From NCBI RefSeq assembly GCF_021155765.1, contig NC_060105.1, positions 17,083,001 to 17,147,000 on the forward strand: DNA of 64,000 nt, given 5' to 3'. Shown in pieces: positions 1 through 10,980 of the stretch; within the stretch, counting starts at the first letter, position 1, and each line of letters opens with the position of its first letter. The position numbers and the translations under genes are program-made. The DNA comes from Diprion similis (lineage: Eukaryota > Arthropoda > Insecta > Hymenoptera > Diprionidae). The notes under the pieces are model-generated. The model had not been told where the DNA came from, did no database searches, and saw nothing but the letters and a program-made list of their open reading frames with translations.

Positions 1-772
1 ATGCCAAGTTAGACGCTACCAAGAAAGAATACTTAGCAGATCAATAGTCAAGACGATCATGACAACATCAGTAGCAAAATGTGTAGCGAAATTCAAACCT
101 TTTTTCCAAACGTTGAGGAGTATGCTGCTTCTCAGGTGAATGGGCCTGTTCAGAATAACAACAGCATGACCGTAGGTTGGCGGGCAGGTAAATATATTGA
201 GAGGATTCCATGTCGTCCAAGATCTGGTTGAAATATCAACTTCCGTCAGGATTGGCTCGAATTCTTCCGAAGCTAGAAATGTGTGAATTTGAGGTTAGGA
301 TGACCGGCGAAGTGTAAGCCGTTCATCGACAGATTACAACTGTACTACGGAACATGCAGAAGTGATAATTACGGTAAGATCATGCGTGGAATGCTACACC
401 TGCGAACACGTCGCATTCGCATGACTGTGACAATTGGCGAATAAAAATAAATGAACCTGTAACATACATTCACCACCATTCCCGATGGCTGCTTTTGATT
501 GCGTGTTCATTTCAGTTAATATTCATTTCTAATATCATAACGATAGTGGTTAAGGCTAATCCGGTCACTTACAGTACAAGTACGTCAACTCGAAACAAAT
601 GACACAAGGCTGACCGCTTGCGGACTGACAGAATTTCCTCAGACGATTATTATGTCACACGATGTATCGCAAAAAATTACTACCGTGTATATCTGATGTT
701 GATTGTTAGTATTTTGAAGGTTATTCACTAGCGTACAGTTATCAAAATTCAAAACACAATTTCGTGATCTTT
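1..772. other. Left flank, nothing recognised
   Basis: No open frame longer than about 60 codons, RNA gene or repeat structure is recognisable here. The stretch is ordinary AT-rich non-coding sequence up to the target duplication of the hAT-like element. Confidence 0.4.
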
Positions 773-780
773 GGTCGTGG

Positions 781-1243
781 CAGTGTTGCCAGATGACTCA
801 ATCAGCTTCCCCCCCCCCCCCCCCCCAAATTTGTCAAAATTTGCCCCTAAATCCCCCTAAATTGGGAATAAAATTCCCCTAGATTTCTCCCTAGATTTTT
901 TTCCTAATAAAATGGCGGGTACGGATGGCATTATGAATATATTACACATGTTTTGCGCTGAGGGCAGACTGCCAAGACGATCGCAACTGAATGCGGTCGA
1001 AGTATTTCCGCACTCATTGTCGTAGCAAAGATCAAAACGAGCGTCGAAACACGTCGAATCAAACAAATTTATAAATTTCTTTTACAATGATAGTAATTCT
1101 GATAGAAAATCTATTTTAACTAATAAAGCAATGCGTGATTTCAAAGCTTGTAGAGTCAAAATAAAAATCCCTGAAGATTCTTTCCCCCAGACGCTTCAGA
1201 ACCCCCCAAATCTAGGGGGAAAACCTTTGATCTGGCAACACTG
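781..1243 (-). mobile_element. Non-autonomous hAT-like element with 8-bp target duplication
   Basis: The element starts with CAGTGTTGCCAGAT at 781-794 and ends with its exact reverse complement at 1230-1243. It is bounded by a perfect 8-bp direct repeat, GGTCGTGG, at 773-780 and 1244-1251. An 8-bp duplication and short CAG..CTG inverted repeats are the signature of hAT transposons. Inside there is an 18-base poly-C run (809-826) and a short minus-strand open frame (857-1066) with no recognised domain, so it cannot transpose by itself. The perfect target duplication suggests a fairly recent insertion. Confidence 0.85.
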
Positions 1244-1334
1244 GGTCGTGGTGTAAGAGATATCCTCAGTCAATGACACTGAAAATCACTGAATTCTTCT
1301 ACACTGAGTTAAACTGTACTTTACCATTACACAA

Positions 1335-1607
1335 TTAATCATCATCTTCATTTTTAATAATGTTAGAACACCGCACAAACGATGAGAGAGTTGAGAAAAC
1401 CAAGGCAAAATCTATGATTGAATATTGGAGCGTGTACTCTTCTGGCACGTGCTCTTTATCATCACCTTTTAATTTTTTTGCTGAGGTACTCGTGAAGGAA
1501 CTATCATCAGTTTCCGGATTATTACCATTAAAGGACTTTCTCCTTTTTTTCGGTCTATCTTTTCTACGAGCTCCAAGGGTTAACTGTTTTCTTGTAACTT
1601 TATGCAT
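1335..1607 (-). pseudogene. Mutator-like transposase N-terminal remnant
   Basis: A 90-aa open frame begins with a Lys/Arg-rich segment (RRKDRPKKRRKSF) and ends in a YSIIDFALVFSTLSSFV segment followed by Cys. This resembles the N-terminus of the Mutator-like transposase ORFs common in insect genomes, where a basic start leads into a Y-IIDF--VFS-LS-FV-C motif before the zinc-binding core. The frame ends just after that point, and no core domain follows within the window, so it is a 5' fragment. Assignment is from motif memory only. Confidence 0.4.
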
Positions 1608-2002
1608 TGTTTATCAACTTCACAACTGACACTAGATAACCACTAATAATACCACGTTTTTAATAAATTTTACGATAGAAACTTGGGATAACCTCAAATG
1701 AACCTCGTTCTTCAATGAGTATTCACCAAATAAAATATTTCAAAATAGTTGTCCTTGGAAAGTGAAAGTTATATACAACAATGACAGACAAACAATAGAC
1801 GAGCAGCTGCTCACTATACCTGAGGCGCGCTGACCCTTCTATACCTGACTTGAAGCGCACACCTTCCAAAGGCTGTATCTCTGAAACTATTATTCGGATC
1901 GACTTGAAAATTTAGGAGAATATTCTTGAGATGTTATAGAAATTATTAAGCCAAAAAAAAAAATCGATTTTTTGAATTCACGAAACCCATGTAACCCCTT
2001 AA

Positions 2003-2849
2003 GCCGACAAACCATCACACTAATCTAATTTAATTAATGGAATCATTTGAGTTATTATTATTTGCAGAATAATTTTCGACTATTCATCCGACTATCCGGA
2101 GAAATTGGTGGAAGTTTATTTATCCGGATTGTGAAATATGATGAAACATATGTATACCTTTGGGATAAAATTTCAATAATTAGTTTCGGTTATGCCCCTG
2201 TCATACGTAGGCCATGTTAATTACCCATTAAATGTATGAGAAACTAACTTTTAGGGTCGTAACTTGTAGAAACAAACCTCTCGGTTGTGAGAACCCAAAG
2301 GTGACTGTCACAGCCCAAGGGTTAGAATAAGTTCGGCCTATGTATCACAGGGGCATAACCGAAACTAATTATTGAAGCATTATCCCAAAGGTATACACAT
2401 ATTTCATCAATATGAATTTCGCTATCCGGATGAATAAATTTCCACCAATTTCTCCGTATAGCCGGACAACTAGACGAAAATTATTTCTCCGGTAGCCGGT
2501 GGACTAGCCTCGGCTTTACTACATTAGTATCTTTGTCCAATGTTGACGTGAAAACCCCCACTTAGCAATTTTATAATTTTAATAAATCAGAAGAATGGGT
2601 TAGCTATCAAACAATTGCAACAGCTCATTATTGCCCTACGAACGATTCTGTATCGATATATAACGGAATTTATAGAAAATATTGAACTTTGTACATGATT
2701 GTCGGCTAGATACATGTGGAATTTTTTATTATTTTTTTTTTTAAAAGATCGGTTCACTATCAAACAATTCTAACTGCACTACAATCATCTACAGACGAAC
2801 TGCAAATAGTTCCATTAATTATATTAGATTAGTTTGATGGTTCGTCGGC
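2003..2849. mobile_element. Composite MITE: outer terminal repeats around an inner fold-back
   Basis: The outer inverted repeats, about 45 bp at 2003-2047 and 2806-2849, begin GCCGACAAACCATC on the left and GCCGACGAACCATC on the complement of the right. Within them lies a second, longer inverted repeat of about 150 bp (arms about 2066-2215 and 2329-2493) sharing blocks such as TAGTTTCGGTTATGCCCC. There is no coding capacity. It may be one element with sub-terminal repeats or a fold-back inserted in a MITE. The base pair differences between arms show some age. Confidence 0.7.
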
Positions 2850-4640
2850 TAAACTCATATTAATCTAGGAAAAACTCTAGAGTAAAACCATCAGGAGAGC
2901 AAAGACACGAAGATAGAAAGTATCTCCGTGGCAAAAAATAAACGCCGTATTATAGGCAACCATGTCTTCAACGGAGTAGTTCCGTCGGTAACGATACCGT
3001 CGACATGACCAGCATCTACACCCGACAATATTACGCTTGCATCTAATACTTATATCCAATGCTTGCATACACGTACAATATACAAATATGGATACATACT
3101 TTCTTTTACAAACCGGATAGAATAGGATAAATATTGACTGACACATTTTTGATTTGGTTGAATTTTTTTCTTACGGATTCTATAGCGAAAGAAAGAAGAT
3201 ACGTATATGAGGGTTTTTCTTCTTTCGCATATTTTGGAAAATAGAACGGGTCGAAAATTTGAGAATCTGGTGATTTGCAGCTTGCAGACTCATTTTCAAA
3301 AATTCACAACTCCAGTTCTATTTGAGCTAGAAGGTTCTTCTTTTCTTCATTTTAAGGTTAAAGGAATGAATTTTGATAAAAAAAATAGATTTCATTGAAG
3401 ATTCTTAACAAATTCATATTGTTATAAGCAATTAGAATGTTTAAATCGATTTTTAACAATTGCCTTAACCTCGTAGCGAGTTTTTAGTGGAACCATTGTA
3501 TTCTACGTCAAATTTTCTATCGAACACACATTTCTAATTCATAGAGAAATTATTATTACTATTGGAAAAAAATTAATTCATCGAGCGCGACACGTCACAT
3601 CGGCGCGTGGGTTCCATTGCGCCTCATTTTCTTGCCTGGTATCGTTTTTCTCCGTAACATAAATAATTCATCGATATTTTTTATTGAATAATATTATTTA
3701 TTAGCAAATAAGACTTTATAAAAAATTGAACGAAAAGTTAAATAAATAAAAAATATTATTCTAGCAAATAAAAAATTAATTTATTAAGATTTCAATACAT
3801 TATTATTAGTTAATAAGTACCCTGTTCTGCATTGCATCGTACGATATTTACATTTGCTCTTAATATATATACACATTAATATTGTTACACTTTTTAGTGT
3901 AACGAATAAAACGAGGGTAAGAAGCTTAGTTAGGTGAGCAATTAAAAGGCGCTAAATGAGAAATATGCTTTGAGAAAAATGTATTTGGGGTAAAGAACGT
4001 GTTATCAGCTCAAAGTCTGAAACAGATCTGTTTTTACAATAATAGCGGTTGACGCAGCAACCTTATTCATTTGATGACATAAGAAGACTTAGTTTTCTTG
4101 CGTCACATGCCGACTACTAGATCATTAGAAAAGGGGGTAAAACGGGTGATTTTATCCTTTGTAACAATATACATATTAATCTCTATATATATAATATAAT
4201 ATAAAATATAAATATAAAATAAAATATATTAATATAATAATATAATATACATATATATTAATAGCATGCATAGGAAGAAAACGGATGAGTTCGCTCGGTC
4301 GATAAAGGTAGGACTGCTAAATCGCGTTAAAGAAAAAAGATGGACAACCTGGTTCAGCAACCCTTAGTCTAATGACACATCCTCGATGCCCTCTGCCCCT
4401 AGATATTAAGCATTTTTCCCAAATATTAATCATCATACAATTTTATTCTATTTTTCATTAACCGCCAGCACGGTTCGTTCTTTTGTTTACTTTTTCTTTT
4501 GTTTGTTGAACCTAAATCAGCCACCTGCATGTGAACGCCACAGGGATTCCTTTGATTATTTTGTTAATGCTAAAATAAATGCCCGAAAATACCAAACCAT
4601 TCGTAAGGGTGGTACGTAGGATACCGCAACAATAGAATAA
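2850..4640. other. AT-rich intergenic stretch
   Basis: No gene is recognised. The stretch holds a very AT-rich microsatellite-like tract at about 4180-4260 built from TATAA units, and an imperfect inverted repeat pair sharing ATTGTTAC near 3862-3900 and 4160-4190. A short stretch at 4284-4315 resembles one end of the TTAA-flanked MITE seen at 11092-11206. Confidence 0.35.
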
Positions 4641-4766
4641 AGGGACGAGGGGATCTTACCTGCACTCATGGGTAGAGCGGTGGTGGGCGTAACTGCCCCA
4701 CCACCCTGGGCCCGGGGCGTGCAAAATATGAACAGATTAGAATTCGCTAAATACCTTTTCTTTTCC

Positions 4767-4850
4767 CTGATTGGTCCCACCTTCCGGATATCGTGGAAAA
4801 CCAATCAGGGGGTGTTTTCGGTTTATATATGCTCTTCAATCAGAACTTAC
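4767..4850 (+). promoter_or_regulatory. CCAAT/TATA promoter-like block, possible TE promoter
   Basis: CCCTGATTGGT at 4767-4777 and its exact reverse complement ACCAATCAGGG at 4800-4810 are followed by TTTATATATGC (about 4828) and a TCAGA initiator-like site near 4841. A further CCGATTGGTT..GAACCAATCAGGG pair follows at about 4869-4910. Downstream, AAAG|GTAACT at 5481 would serve as a splice donor and a pyrimidine-rich acceptor ends at about 5765. The arrangement looks like an RNA polymerase II promoter with a spliced leader, perhaps of a transposable element or LTR. No intact product follows. Confidence 0.4.
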
Positions 4851-5765
4851 AAAGTGTGTTTCATTTTTCCGATTGGTTCTACCCTCCTGAAATAGTAGGG
4901 AACCAATCAGGGAGTTTTTCCGTTCAGTTTCAAAATTCTAAGGCAGAACTTCGTTCAACAGTTTCTTCACTTCAGTTCTTTCATTTGACAAGACAACAAC
5001 TTCAGTTTTATCTCTCGGAGACATAACTTCAGATCTTGCATTCAACGAGTTCACTTCAATTTCTACGCTTACAAAGTACATCTCAGTTATTGCACACAAC
5101 GAAACAACAGTTATTCAGTTTCTCTTGACGGGTTCACTTCCATAAAAATCTCTCATCCATGTTTAACCCCTTATTGATACACTTTGAAATTATGGTATTC
5201 AATTAAATTCATTAATTTATCTTTTGTCATTTTGCATACATTTTAAAATTTAACTAAATCCTTTAAATCTACCTTTTGTTATCGTTCATATAATCTAATC
5301 CCGTTAATTTCATAAACATTATTTTTTCATTGAGTATTGCCTTAAATCTGATTTGACTAAAATTCGTTAATTCATTCAATTATTAAAACCTTACAAGGTA
5401 TTAATAAACAAAAGACACTTTTCGACCTCCCGCTGAGCACGCAGAGCCACCCACAGCCCGTATCACCAAACCATCGAAAGGTAACTTTCCATTTAAATTT
5501 AGGGTTTATCTCAGGTACCTAATCGTCTAGCTTAGCATTCTGTTTCCAATAAATCTATATGATGAGTTGAGATTTTCATACGTAATTAATAGCCAGACTC
5601 AACCCGTCCCATAACGCCAGAGATCTATGTTTTATGAGGCTTGGTAGAAAAGCCTTCCGAGAAAAGCCTCTTGAGAGAGGCTTCTTGAGATAATTTTCTG
5701 TGCATATTCCCGTGCTGCATTTCTAAATTGTTCTAAATTTTCTGTATTTGTTATTGCTTTTTCAG

Positions 5766-6410
5766 TACTAATTCAAGAAAAAAAAATTTAGAATCTTATT
5801 CAAAAGATGAATGGTGTGAAAAGAGGATTGTCATGCAGACTCCCCACCCCCTTCACCGCCGTTACCATTCAAACGGTTGCGAGGGAAGCTCGGTTTTGAT
5901 GAGAAGGAGAATGATGATAGTTATGCGGATACAATTATTATCGATGAGCATCGTTCTGATAATGAGGAGGATGATGTCGTTCACGATATTGACACTATTA
6001 TCATCGGTGCAGCTCTATATTTTAACAACTTGGCTTGAGCGTGAGCAGCTGCTTCAATCATCGGAGGATGAAGAGGTGACGGAGAATGCCGTGGATGTGG
6101 GTGTGTGGGAGGTTGAGGTAGCGGAGGAGAAGGAGGAGGAGGAAGAAGAGGAGGAGCTAGAATCGGTTGATGATAATAACTACGTGAAGCCTTTTACACG
6201 AGCTTCGTCAGGTTCCTCTTGGCTGATGATTGGATTGAAGATGAGGAGGTTGACGAGGTTGCAGAAATTGAGGAGGAAATAATCATTGGCTTTTCTGAAG
6301 TGACGTCAGAGCCCTCGCTGGAGGAGCTTCGGGAACTCGTTGACGATGCACGGAAGGGTCGAGTGCGCCCAAAGAGGCAAATTATTATAACCATACGAGT
6401 ACATCTATAG
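5766..6410 (+). pseudogene. Decayed acidic open frame, unknown origin
   Basis: Fragments of an acidic, Asp/Glu-rich protein are spread over the plus-strand frames: DDSYADTIIIDEH and SDNEEDDVVHDID near 5910-6000, then EREQLLQSSEDEEVTEN near 6030-6090, a run of Glu encoded by GAG/GAA repeats near 6130-6160, and a third fragment at 6219-6410. Switching between frames implies frameshifts, so it is not a working gene. It lies behind the promoter-like block and a possible acceptor at about 5765. I do not recognise the family. Confidence 0.3.
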
Positions 6411-6749
6411 AAATTATTATAGAAAAATAGAGAAATTATATTGTAGTAAAAATGATAAATACTGAAAATAATACTGATGCTGATGATTTTAAAGATTATT
6501 TCTAAGAACAAAATTAAAAATTACGCATTATTTAACATATATTTGTCCACAAATAAAATTTATAATATTTACATTTATATCACAAGAACGGATGAAAGTG
6601 ATGAAGATATGTGTATAATTGTAATAAATTATATTTTTTTTAGATGTGTAAATAATTTTATTGAATATTACATTTTAATTCTATGAATAAGATAGGATGC
6701 AATTGTTGTAAATTCTATTAATATTTTTATAAATATTGCCTACATCATC

Positions 6750-7690
6750 GAGGCAGACGGTTGCACTCCAGACAGTCTTTAACTAGAGGATGTCATCGGT
6801 TCCTGGTACATATAACGCAGGAGAGATCTGTGGAAATTGGCGATGCTGGCATCCATTTTCATATTCTCAAGCAGTTTATCCCACGCATCATTGATGGAAT
6901 TTGATGCCAACGTCGAGAGGAATTCTTTCGACAAAAAGGCGATATCCTCAGAGCTCAACGCTTAATTTTTTGTCCAGGCGGAACGATTCCTCGAAAAAAC
7001 CGGCGCACTTCTTCAAATACCGTTTCGTCAGACGTTGAACGTTTTCGAGGGCGCAGTTGTACGTCAGGATGTATTTGGGGCTGTCATTATACCAACTCGC
7101 TCCTCCCCCCTCATATTTTTCCCTCCCCAATGGAATGTACCCCCTGGTTAAAGTCACGCTAGGGTGCCACTTCCATATATTTTAATTCTTCTAGTGAAGG
7201 GAGTGCGATTTGCAAGTCTTTCATATTAATAACCGACGTTGTACTATCGAGGATCTCGATCAGCCGTGCTCTTTTCTCCCCTCCTTTAACGTATACGTAA
7301 CACGCATTTTTCGCCATTTTTCGCAGAATCTTCAGTACATCCGCGTAAGATTTGCTGCCCCCATGCATGATATTCCATGATTATTGCATCCAGTGCAATA
7401 CACGTTTCGTCACCTATGGTATTGCTCTTGTCGGTAACACTCCTGTCGGTAAGACTTGTACCCCCTGCAGATAATACCAACCGTCGGTAAAGCAGGGAGA
7501 ATACGCTCTCTGGTGGCAAAAATTGGTTCTATGTCCCAAAAATCTCGTATCTACCCCACTATTGTTAATATTACTAGGGGCTCCGCCCCTGCGCGCTTCG
7601 CGCACCAACCCCGCTCGGCGCAGCACCACTTGAAATTTGTTTTTTCTTATTTCTCTTCGTATCTTAATGTAGCGATCTCGTAACATCTTT
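6750..7690 (-). pseudogene. Broken ORFs of an insect mobile or virus-like element
   Basis: Three minus-strand fragments are probably pieces of one decayed element. The first, at 7368-7159, contains CYVYVKGGEKRARLIEIL and ends PSLEELKYME. It recalls a recurrent insect element-encoded ORF with a YVKG-K--WL core. Overlapping fragments at 7519-7286 and 7686-7414 lie upstream in other frames. A third, on the complement of 6955-6780, contains LLENMKMDASIANFHRSLL. Frameshifts separate them. The function is unknown and the assignment is tentative. Confidence 0.3.
7576..7604. repeat. Two adjacent GC-rich hairpins
   Basis: AGGGGCTCCGCCCCT (7576-7590) and TGCGCGCTTCGCGCA (7590-7604) are two perfect palindromic hairpins sharing one base, in otherwise AT-rich DNA. 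They sit among the broken element ORFs and may be a terminal or control hairpin of that element. Confidence 0.6.
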
Positions 7691-8100
7691 CATTGCGTCT
7701 TCGCATGCACTAAACCACCTCTTCTACAGACAACAACGGTCGCTTGGGGGCTATTCATAAAACACATAAAGCAAATTTCATAAATATTCGACCCCCACCT
7801 CTTTTTGTGACATTTCGTGACTGGTACCGGTGCCCGCCCCTCCCCCTCCTGTTGCATCAGGAAATTACGTGACATGTACCCACCCACCCACTAGCACTTT
7901 CTGCTCTCGTTGTTTTTTGAAAATAAAGCAAGTCAAATATCAAAAACATTTCAATATATTATTTCAGAACGAACAATTATATATCGTTTACTTTAAGTAA
8001 ATAAATATGCAACATATAAATACCTATAATTTATACGTAGTATAAACTTTGGGTGGGCACTGCAGAAAATCTCACTACCTCCGACGGCAACCTGGGTCTT

Positions 8101-9068
8101 TCAGGGCCAGTCATGGTTTTCAATACTTTGTAGCGCTACTAAAAGAAAAAATTCATGTTCACTCTTCAGGGCCTTTAGAATTTATATCTACAGTGCACAA
8201 GGTCTGATTCGTTTTTTTGTTCATTTTATAACCTAGAATTTGAGCGAAAATGTAAAAAAGACGTTCGTATGATAAAAAATTCATAACGTCTGACTACGGC
8301 ATGAGAAAAAACCGGTTTCAGGCTTATATAGTTGAGACTGCATACTTCTAAGAAAAAAAAAAAATACTTTGAACGCGTCAGCTCCAAATAGTTGAATTAT
8401 TCGAGCAATTGAAAATGGACAATTTCGATGATGTCAAAATCGGGTGAATTTCAAGAAAAAGACTATGAAAATACTATGTTGTGTAGCTAGTGCGTGAAGC
8501 AGGCGATATCCGACGAGTGTGAAGTTTGCAGCACGAGCCGACAGGCGAGGCAGGTATCGCCTTCACGCACTAGCTACACACGCTATTTTTTGTAACACAT
8601 GCGTAGAAAAGTGTTATTTGAGAGGCAAACCAACACCGAAGTGCAGTGGAAAATAAAGTATATCGAATACGCGCATGCGCGACGAATCTTCTACAGCGGA
8701 AAATAGAGCATATCGAATGTGCGCATGTGCCAACTCTATTATTCAGGAATAAGGCACTTCACGCACGTTACGTAAGCCTAAAAAATAACACTTCCCCGGC
8801 GGGTGTTACAAAAATATACTTTACACGACAAGAAGCACTTTATTACCTATTAAAATGACGAAAAAAATGCATGTCATATTCAGGATAACGCAAAGAAAGA
8901 GAAAATCATAGAATACATCGAAAAACTTACCCTGATTATTTGCGCAAAGTATCAAAACCGCGGGCAGCATGGGTCGTTGAAGACCAATGCGCATGTATAT
9001 TGCCTGCCACTCACACACTGATGCTCGAGTGCTGACGTCTGTGCTCATATAGCAAGCTACTACTTATA
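8101..9068 (-). CDS. Candidate two-exon gene for a tiny secreted peptide (weak)
   Basis: Reading the minus strand, TATAAG at 9068-9063 precedes an ATG at 8994 that opens MRIGLQRPMLPAVLILCA, a signal-peptide-like stretch. An upstream in-frame ATG lies at 9048. The frame runs into CAGG|GTAAGT, a strong donor at 8931/8930. A pyrimidine-rich acceptor, TTTTCTTTTAG, at about 8149-8139 would join in frame to VALQSIENHDWP and a stop (8103-8101), giving 33 aa from 8994 or 51 aa from 9048. The TATA box and first exon sit in the spacer of the large inverted repeat. There is no homology support and chance is a real alternative. Confidence 0.2.
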
Positions 9069-9646
9069 ACTTCTTTAAGGGTGGGAAGCCAAATCACTCG
9101 CGACCGCTGTTTCGGTGAAATACGCAATTTTAATGTCGACTGGGCCCTAAAATACCCACGTTGCTGGTGCAGGGTTAATATTTTTATAGTGTCTCGTGAC
9201 TTTTACTCGACCCCCCTTCCGCCCCCCTCTGCTAAAGTGTGATGATTTCCCTAACCTCCCACACCCCTCACTACCTCACGTGTTTTATGAATGGCCCCTT
9301 GTAATCGTCAAGCACTGAATGAGCTCATCCACAGAACGAATATCTGGAATATCATTTTTGTAACACCTGCCTGGAAAGTGTCATTTTCGAGGCTTACGTA
9401 GCGTGCGTGAAGTACCTTATTCCTGAATAACAGAGTTGGCTCATGCGCGCATTCGATATACTTTATTTTTCGCTGCAGACCGGCGTTGGTTTGCCTTTCA
9501 AATAACACTTTCCTATACATGTGTTACAAAAAATAGTGTGTGTAGCTAGTGCGTGAAGGCGATACCTGCCTCGCCTATCGGCTCGTGCTACAAACTTCAC
9601 ACTCGTCGGATATCGCCTGCTTCACGCACTAGCTACACAATATACT
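8473..9646. mobile_element. Large inverted-repeat element, arms about 340 bp
   Basis: The left arm (about 8473-8820) and the complement of the right arm (about 9340-9646) match almost throughout. Shared blocks include GTGTAGCTAGTGCGTGAAGC, GCGATATCCGACGAGTGTG, AAATAAAGTATATCGAAT and AACTCTGTTATTCAGGAATA (one difference on the left). Each arm itself carries a smaller palindrome: GTGTAGCTAGTGCGTGAAG and its complement bracket 8481-8580. It also carries GTAACAC..AGTGTTATTT termini (about 8595-8811). This suggests two copies of one MITE in head-to-head orientation, or one fold-back element. The spacer 8821-9340 is unique sequence. Confidence 0.8.
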
Positions 9647-10406
9647 ATTTCATCAGCATTTTCATTCTGTACGGCATCTTTGCTGAAATTTTGGGTTGCT
9701 TGGATTTTTGTGTCTTGGTCACGTTTTTCTTTACCGTTAACTACTCCTTTTTAGCAGCTTTGTCATCTCTGCACGTTCATCCAGGTTTTATATTGTTCGC
9801 AAGTTATGATCGTCTACTTAGTGGTCATCTTTGGTACTAAAATATGCCAAAATAGTCATCTGAATGGAATGGGCTTGGTCCAGCAATCACAGAGAGAACT
9901 ACATTACCATACAGTATAAGAATATTTTCTTCCTTATTTGATTTTTTAATGATCACTATTGGACAACAATATTGTACATCTATAAAATAACACAGGGTGC
10001 GTTCCAAAATTAGCTGGCAGTGCAAGATAAAAGATTGTTGACAGCACTGGGAGCCAGTATCGGAACACACCGATATTACATAAAATACAACGAAGGATAT
10101 TGTCAAACGAGACCAATTATTTAGTTTATTTCAATTCTACTTTTATTTTTAAGCATGTCTTACTTCTTATGAACAATGTAAATATAAACTAGAATTAAAT
10201 TATTTAAATCATCTTTTTTCTTTTTCAAATTCACGGGTATTCTTAGAAATATAATTTGAACAACCACATAAACAATTATATCTAAAATTACCTCATCACC
10301 ATGACACTTTCTTTACATTGAAATTAGTATTCTGTTACTAAACTTTTCGTTGATCAGATGATGTATCATATAAATGGTTCACGTCACCGAAGGCGATAAT
10401 TATCCA

Positions 10407-10412
10407 TTTATT
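10407..10412 (-). terminator. Poly(A) signal candidate of the four-module APN gene
   Basis: AATAAA on the minus strand about 285 bases after the stop codon at 10693. A second AATAAA occurs at 10130-10125. Confidence 0.4.
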
Positions 10413-10692
10413 AATATTTGTCAAATTGATATTTGAGTACGGTTCATGGAATTAAAATTGAAGGTCTCGCAACCAAACTTTGTCGTAAGAAAGGTAACGG
10501 ATGAGTGATTCGAAGAAGAGGAACGAACTTCTTCCCCATGTTTATCTTACGTCGTCAGTTACAGAGACGACGTGGTTCAATTTATCCATTTGAATTTTGC
10601 GCGATATACGAATGTCACGGTACGTTAAATTGTTTATAAAAATCTAAATTTCTGAATGTATTTATCAATCATTGTCAGTGCTTTGAAGTAAG

Positions 10693-10980
10693 TTACGTGT
10701 GACTAAGGGAGTCAATGTAAAATCCATTTAGCGAAAATATCAGCATTAACAGTACAGTCATGGAAATGATGTTGACGCTTGGCGTTACACTTCCACTGTC
10801 CGGATATTCTGTAGTTGGGACTTCATTTATCTCTGTGGTTGTTGTTGTTGTTGTCGTTGATGATGATGTTGTCGTCGTTACGTCGTCCTCCGATGGAGTC
10901 TCCAACCAAGCAATTATAGCCGGAGAGTTTTCTTCGTACCAGTTGAGGTTCGACTTTGCACTATTCACGTATGAAACGAG
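10693..10980 (-). other. Thr/Ser stalk and GPI-anchor signal of gene C
   Basis: After [10 protein letters not shown] the last exon encodes a Thr/Ser run with eight Thr in succession, written with ACA/ACG/ACC repeats near 10840-10885. It then encodes [16 protein letters not shown] and a hydrophobic stretch [19 protein letters not shown] ending DSLSHT. A mucin-like O-glycosylated stalk followed by a C-terminal hydrophobic tail is the usual end of insect midgut APNs. The likely anchor site is in PDSGS. The short hydrophilic tail after the hydrophobic stretch is slightly unusual, so a transmembrane anchor is the alternative. Confidence 0.7.

Noticed and set aside
5833..6282. 149-aa plus-strand protein
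   Set aside because: Low-complexity composition and coding-like segments in shifting frames suggest a decayed ORF, not a gene.
9553..9840. Hydrophobic 95-aa plus-strand open frame
   Set aside because: It starts inside the right arm of the inverted repeat and has no promoter or homology signal.
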